Shown piece by piece: positions 59,698 to 64,000 of a stretch of DNA of 64,000 nucleotides (position 1 is the stretch's first letter; each line of letters opens with the position of its first letter). Below the pieces are notes generated by a model that did not search any database, was not told where the DNA came from, and saw only the letters and a list, made by a program, of their open reading frames with translations. Location of the stretch: contig CAZBMZ010000006.1 of assembly GCA_964492845.1 (NCBI GenBank), forward strand, positions 160,691 to 224,690, given 5' to 3'. The translations under genes and the position numbers were made by a program. Origin of the DNA: JADJPF01 sp964492845 (lineage in GTDB: Bacteria > Acidobacteriota > Blastocatellia > Chloracidobacteriales > JADJPF01).

Positions 59698-60906
59698 TTA
59701 CTGTTTTGTTGACATAGCCTGTCGATATAGCGGAGAAACTCGCCTAAGTCGTGTTACTGCTTCAGGAAGTACACTTAATACATAATCAATTTCTTCTTTA
59801 GTTGTATAGCGAGATAGTGAAAAACGAATGCTTCCACGCACTAATTCTTTACTTAAGCGCATTGCCATTAATACTGGGCTTGGTTCAGTTGAACCAGAAG
59901 AACAAGCTGAACCAGTTGAAACTGCTACCCCTTTTAGATCTAGAGCAATAAGCAAAGCTTCTCCCTCAATATAACTAAAACTAATATTAGAAATATTAGG
60001 TAATCTACTGCTAACATCACCATTAAATTTAATTTCGGGTATTAGTTTACTAACTTCTGTTTCTAAATAATCTCTTAGATAGCTAATTTTTTCCATCTCT
60101 GCTAAATGTTGTCTAGCTAGTTCAGCCGCACAGCCCAATCCAACAATAGCAGGGACATTTTCCGTTCCTGCGCGGCGATCTCGTTCATGTCGTCCGCCTG
60201 TTATTTGAGAGTTAATTCTTACACCTTTACGTAAATAAAGCGCGCCAATACCTTTAGGCCCGTGTATTTTATGTCCCGACAAAGAAAGTAAATCTACCCC
60301 TAAATCTTTTACATTTACAGCTATTTTTCCTACACTTTGGACTGCATCTGTATGAAAGAAAATATTTTTACGTTGGTTACGGATTTCTTTTACTAACTCA
60401 CCTATTTGTGCAATTGGCTGAACAGTTCCCACTTCATTATTAGCATGCATTATTGTAATTAATAAGGTTTCATCAGTAATTGCTGCTTTTACATCTTCTA
60501 TTTTAACTAACCCATTTTCATAAATTGGCAAGTAGGTCACTTGCCAGCCTTCTTTTTCTAGTGCTGTACAAGTGTTTCGGACAGCAGGATGTTCAAATTG
60601 AGAGGTAATTATATGATTGCCTTTACCTTGGTAATTGCTAGTAATTCCTCTAATTGCTAGATTGTCGGCTTCTGTTCCACCACTAAGAAAGATAATCTCG
60701 TTAGCTTGTGCGCCAATCAAATTTGCTACTTGTTGTCGGGCCTCGTCCATTGCTGCTTTAGCTTGTTGTCCAAAACTATGAATTGATGAAGCATTGCCAA
60801 ACTGCTCGCTAAAATAAGGCAACATAGCTTCTAAAACTTCTGCTGCAAGTTTAGTTGAAGCACTATTATCTAGGTAAACACGGGAAGTTAAGGTATTTTC
60901 TGTCAT
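59698..60906 (-). CDS. iscS: cysteine desulfurase
   Basis: This 402-residue PLP enzyme removes sulfur from cysteine for Fe-S clusters and thiolation. Features are YLDNSASTKLAAEVLEAM, GGTEADNLAIRG, EHPAVR (His105), FFHTDAVQSVGKI, SLSGHKIHGPKGIG (Lys213, PLP lysine) and STGSACSSGSTEPS (catalytic Cys335 on the mobile loop). The loop has the IscS/NifS group I pattern. It heads an operon with the scaffold and DUF2203 genes. Confidence 0.93.
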   Translation of the reverse strand: MTENTLTSRVYLDNSASTKLAAEVLEAMLPYFSEQFGNASSIHSFGQQAKAAMDEARQQVANLIGAQANEIIFLSGGTEADNLAIRGITSNYQGKGNHIITSQFEHPAVRNTCTALEKEGWQVTYLPIYENGLVKIEDVKAAITDETLLITIMHANNEVGTVQPIAQIGELVKEIRNQRKNIFFHTDAVQSVGKIAVNVKDLGVDLLSLSGHKIHGPKGIGALYLRKGVRINSQITGGRHERDRRAGTENVPAIVGLGCAAELARQHLAEMEKISYLRDYLETEVSKLIPEIKFNGDVSSRLPNISNISFSYIEGEALLIALDLKGVAVSTGSACSSGSTEPSPVLMAMRLSKELVRGSIRFSLSRYTTKEEIDYVLSVLPEAVTRLRRVSPLYRQAMSTKQ

Positions 60907-60998
60907 AGAGTTAAGCTAGTAGAGCAAAAAAATTTTGTCAATCGTTAAAAGATAAACTAATATCCTAATTTTCTAAAGTTTTTTACAAAGGGTCAAAT

Positions 60999-62645
60999 AT
61001 GGAGCAAATAAAAGTACAAACAAGTAGTCCTTTTTCTGATCAACGTCCTGGGACTTCTGGGCTACGTAAGAAAACAAAAGTTTTTATGCAAGCCAATTAT
61101 TTAGAAAATTTTGTTCAAGCTGTTTTTAATGCTGTAAAAGAAAAGTTTAATGTAGATTTTAGCCAAGAAACTTTGGTAGTAGGCGGAGATGGTCGCTATT
61201 ATAACCGCAATGCAATACAAATAATTTTGCGTTTAGCCGTTGCCAATGGATTTAAGCAAATAATGGTTGGAAAAGGTGGAATACTTTCTACACCAGCAAT
61301 GTCGGCTGTAATTCGTCGCCAGCAAGCTTTAGGCGGACTAGTGCTTTCAGCTAGCCATAATCCAGGCGGAATAGATGCGGATTTTGGAATTAAATACAAC
61401 ATCCGAAACGGTGGCCCAGCACCAGAAAACGTTACAGAAAGCATTTATCAACATAGCTTAAAAATCAGTAGCTACCAAACCATTGACCATGCAGATGTAG
61501 ATTTAGACCAGCTTTCTAGCTTTAATATAGCCAATAGTCAAATAACTATTTTTGATCCTCTTGCTGACTATAGCGCGGTAATGGAAGAGCTTTTTGATTT
61601 TGAAGCTTTAAGAAAGCTTTTTGCTAGCGGTTTTACTATGCGTTTTGATGCAATGCACGCTGTCACAGGCCCTTATGCCCATTATATTTTAGAGAATATT
61701 TTAGGCGCGCCTTTAGGAACCGTAGTAAATGCAACTCCTAAAGAAGATTTTGGACAAGGGCATCCCGACCCTAATTTAGTTTATGCTGCTGAACTAGTAG
61801 AACATTTATTTGGTGAAAAAGCTCCAGATTTTGGAGCCGCTAGCGATGGTGACGGGGATCGCAACTTAATTTTAGGACGTAACTTTTTTGTTACCCCAGG
61901 AGATTCTCTAGCTATTATTGCTGAATATGCACAAAAAGCTATTCCCGGCTATCGTCAAGGACTTTCGGGAATAGCACGTTCAATGCCAACTAGCACAGCA
62001 GCCGACCGAGTAGCAAAAGATTTAGGAGTTGAATGTTATGAAACCCCTACAGGATGGAAGTTTTTTGGTAATTTAATGGATGCTGATAAATGTACTATTT
62101 GCGGTGAAGAAAGCTTTGGGACAGGTTCAAACCATGTTAGGGAAAAAGATGGTCTTTGGGCGGTGCTTTGTTGGCTTTCAATCCTAGCTTATACTGGTAA
62201 ATCTGTAGTTGAAGTTGTAGAAGAACATTGGCAAAAATTTGGCCGAAGCTATTATCAACGTCATGACTATGAAGGTTTAGACTTAACAAATGCTAATAAA
62301 ATGATTAGTGTTTTAAGAGAAAAGTTAGCTAGCTTAGTAGGCAATAATTTAGCAGATACAACAATTAGCCAAACAGATGATTTTTCTTATACAGACCCAG
62401 TTGATGGTAGTATTAGCAATCGTCAAGGAATCCGCCTTTTGCTAGCAGATGGCTCAAGAATTATTTTCCGGCTTTCCGGTACAGGAACCGAAGGCGCGAC
62501 CTTAAGAATTTATGTTGAACGATACAAGCAAGATGGTGGACAAAGTGATATTAAAGAAGTTTTAGAGGCTTTAATTAATGAAGCAAAACAAATTTTGCAG
62601 CTAAAAGAATTTTGCGGTGTAGATGAACCAACTGTAATTACTTAA
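60999..62645 (+). CDS. pgm: alpha-D-glucose-specific phosphoglucomutase
   Basis: This 548-residue enzyme interconverts glucose 1-phosphate and glucose 6-phosphate. It has RPGTSGLRKKTKVFM, GGDGRYYNR, the phosphoserine loop LSASHNPGG, the metal loop ASDGDGDRN (D-G-D-x-D/R), CGEESFGTGSNHVREKDG, and the C-terminal phosphate-binding LSGTGTEGATLR. Length is normal. It is divergent from iscS and transcribed alone. Confidence 0.95.
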   Translation: MEQIKVQTSSPFSDQRPGTSGLRKKTKVFMQANYLENFVQAVFNAVKEKFNVDFSQETLVVGGDGRYYNRNAIQIILRLAVANGFKQIMVGKGGILSTPAMSAVIRRQQALGGLVLSASHNPGGIDADFGIKYNIRNGGPAPENVTESIYQHSLKISSYQTIDHADVDLDQLSSFNIANSQITIFDPLADYSAVMEELFDFEALRKLFASGFTMRFDAMHAVTGPYAHYILENILGAPLGTVVNATPKEDFGQGHPDPNLVYAAELVEHLFGEKAPDFGAASDGDGDRNLILGRNFFVTPGDSLAIIAEYAQKAIPGYRQGLSGIARSMPTSTAADRVAKDLGVECYETPTGWKFFGNLMDADKCTICGEESFGTGSNHVREKDGLWAVLCWLSILAYTGKSVVEVVEEHWQKFGRSYYQRHDYEGLDLTNANKMISVLREKLASLVGNNLADTTISQTDDFSYTDPVDGSISNRQGIRLLLADGSRIIFRLSGTGTEGATLRIYVERYKQDGGQSDIKEVLEALINEAKQILQLKEFCGVDEPTVIT

Positions 62646-63108
62646 AATTATTATTAGGTAAAACTTCATTAAATCGGGGCCAAGAATAAAGAGTAAAACG
62701 GACGACATTTTGTAAAGTGTCTTTAAGTTGTTAATTTTTGCTCAATTAAATTTAAAAAGCAGCTTTTTAGCTATCTTTACATCTTTTATGTGAACTGGCC
62801 CCAATTTAACAAAATCTTGCCTACAGTCAATATACTACAATATAATACTTAATTGCGGCAAAATGCCCCATATGCTGATATTAAGTCTAGGGATATTTGC
62901 CCCATATAATAGATTTTAACTAAAGATAGTTACTTGCAAATTAATCTAAATACCAATTAATGCTATAAAATACCAAGAATTTAATTGTTTCTTTTTATAG
63001 GGAATAAAAATTGCTCTAGGTTATCACAACTTGATGGCTAAATTCTTTTTCTTGATATGTTTAGTGAGCGCAGAATAGCAAAATGTCCTGAAAGGTTGGT
63101 ATCAAAAT
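62646..63108. other. non-coding gap with relic element and short repeat
   Basis: This 463-bp region between pgm and the Hpt gene holds no coding frame. It includes the 62669-62809 inverted-repeat element and a direct repeat TGCCCCATAT at 62864-62873 and 62898-62907 (34 bp apart). The remaining sequence up to 63090 is AT-rich. The Hpt gene has GAAAGG just upstream. Confidence 0.5.
62669..62809. repeat. MITE-like or insertion-sequence remnant
   Basis: TTAAATCGGGGCCA (62669-62682) and TGGCCCCAATTTAA (62796-62809) form an imperfect terminal inverted repeat (13 of 14). The 113 bp between carries an internal imperfect palindrome, GACATTTTGTAAAGTGTC, at about 62703-62720 and has no long frame. It looks like both ends of an insertion sequence left after internal deletion, or a small nonautonomous element. 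Flanks show no clear target duplication. Confidence 0.5.
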
Positions 63109-63549
63109 ATGAACAAGGATTTTCCAAATGAAACATTAAAAGAACCCGAACCCCCTCTAACAAACATACCTGAGTCTCTCATCCCTACATCTATAGACTA
63201 CACTACATTAAACTCATTAAAACAATATTTAGATGAAAATCAAACTACAGACTTATTTTCAGAAATTATTTCTACTTATTTAATAGAAACCCAAGAAAGA
63301 CTAGACGAATTAGAAAAAGCTATTAAATCTTTTGATACTAAGAAGATAATACTTATTTCTCACGGATTAAAAGGTATTGGCAACACTTTAGGAACACTAA
63401 AATTAGCTTCCTTTTGTGATGACTTAGAAAATCTAGATTTTGAAAGATTTCCCAAAGAAGCAAATAATATATTTGAGAAAATTCAACAAGAGTTTGTGCA
63501 AGTTCATAAAATTTTTTCTTTAAATTTTATTAGTGTTTGCTCAAGTTAG
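63109..63549 (+). CDS. Hpt-domain phosphotransfer protein
   Basis: The 146-residue product has a Pro-rich N-terminus (about 10-30) and a helical domain with ISHGLKGIGNTLGTLKLASFCDDLE. This is the Hpt phospho-acceptor His segment (H-x-L-K-G-x-x-x-x-L-G). Preceding helices include FSEIISTYLIETQERLDELEKAIK. It relays phosphate between a hybrid kinase and a response regulator. A PAS-containing protein starts downstream, so a phosphorelay is likely. Confidence 0.85.
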   Translation: MNKDFPNETLKEPEPPLTNIPESLIPTSIDYTTLNSLKQYLDENQTTDLFSEIISTYLIETQERLDELEKAIKSFDTKKIILISHGLKGIGNTLGTLKLASFCDDLENLDFERFPKEANNIFEKIQQEFVQVHKIFSLNFISVCSS

Positions 63550-63836
63550 TAATCAACTAGTCAAATAAATTTACTCTTGAAAAGGTTTTTGTTTTATTAA
63601 ATAAAATGTATTGCCTAACAAATAAAATACCTTTATTATAATCACATTATTAAAAATCATACCTAATAATTATCTAATTATCTAATATATAGTGAATTAT
63701 TCCCTATGTTATCATACTTCTTATAAATACATTAATAAATACACAAGTATTATTTTATATTTGATGTAATTGCAAAGAACCTGTTTTTAGTTGTTTATAC
63801 TTACAACTTACTAGAAAACAGTTATGGAGATTAGCT

Positions 63837-64000
63837 ATGATAAATGCTGAGGAAATTTTATTAGTCCCAGAGGTCTTTCTTTATGGAATTTTAGACTCTT
63901 TATCAATCCACATAGCTATCTTAGATGTTGAAGGTAACATAATTTACACCAATAAAGCTTGGCAAATGCTTTCTTTGCAAATAGATGGTTGCTTAAGCAA
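63837..64000 (+). CDS. PAS-domain protein, N-terminus (3' truncated by window)
   Basis: ATG at 63837 with GGAG about 7 nt upstream. The 54 visible residues include LDSLSIHIAILDVEGNIIYTNKAWQML, a standard PAS start (L-D-S-L, I-x-I-L-D-x-x-G, I-x-x-x-N-x-A-W). This is the usual N-terminus of a sensor histidine kinase; the kinase part, if present, is outside the window. It follows the Hpt gene by 287 bp on the same strand. Confidence 0.7.
   Translation, partial: MINAEEILLVPEVFLYGILDSLSIHIAILDVEGNIIYTNKAWQMLSLQIDGCLS

Noticed and set aside
1..64000. tRNA, rRNA or known riboswitch genes
   Set aside because: None recognised by eye on either strand; a dedicated search could still find a short RNA.

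Overview
The window looks like chromosomal sequence from an AT-rich Gram-negative bacterium. The best guess is an Acidobacteriota member of the Blastocatellia type. This is inferred from family content: eukaryote-type Ser/Thr kinases plus a PP2C phosphatase, FecR/DUF6600 and NHL-repeat exported proteins, TonB-type and LolA-like envelope proteins, a type IV pilin, AmmeMemoRadiSam, heptose kinase and M61 peptidase. No rRNA or taxonomic marker search was possible. Most genes are single or in short operons. Convergent pairs are usually separated by strong rho-independent hairpins.

Layout. 0-9.4 kb: end of a TonB-domain gene, an overlapping pair encoding an unknown protein and a possible caspase-fold protein, an EndV-like/RluA pair, DinB, small exported proteins, a GMC oxidoreductase, and an MFS exporter with an elaborate leader (hexapeptide ORF plus a hairpin over its ribosome binding site). 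9.5-17.8 kb: a 1,552-aa NHL-repeat surface protein, a LolA-like protein, and small cytoplasmic proteins (cupin, degenerate receiver, nucleotidyltransferase). 17.86-20.63 kb: a CRISPR array of 36 repeats with no cas genes in the window. 20.9-31.6 kb: a Ski2-like helicase split into two frames, envelope proteins, an M61 peptidase, a FecR/DUF6600 protein, cytochrome P460, and a divergent TetR/SDR pair. 31.9-36.2 kb: PP2C phosphatase, GNAT acetyltransferase, then a compact IscB element (left-end hairpin, probable omega RNA, intact IscB nuclease, right-end hairpin). 36.2-46.9 kb: heptose kinase, thiL, aminotransferase, rplS with a structured leader, uvrA, epimerase/acyltransferase pair, AmmeMemoRadiSam enzyme. 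47.1-58 kb: two protein kinases, a DUF692 (MNIO) enzyme with a translationally coupled partner, an amidohydrolase, a second RluA, a glutamate-dehydrogenase homologue with two conserved lysines changed to Gln, and a propeller protein. 58.1-64 kb: pilin with a sigma-54-type promoter, cysteine desulfurase/IscU-like/DUF2203 operon, phosphoglucomutase, a MITE-like relic, an Hpt protein and the start of a PAS protein.

The strongest candidates for a special system are the IscB/omega-RNA element at 34.48-36.14 kb, the attenuator-like leader of the MFS exporter at 8.0-8.17 kb, the orphan CRISPR array, and the MNIO pair at 49.1-50.9 kb. Starts were moved inward from the longest open frame where a Shine-Dalgarno sequence clearly marks a downstream ATG. 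All family assignments come from reading motifs; no database search was run.
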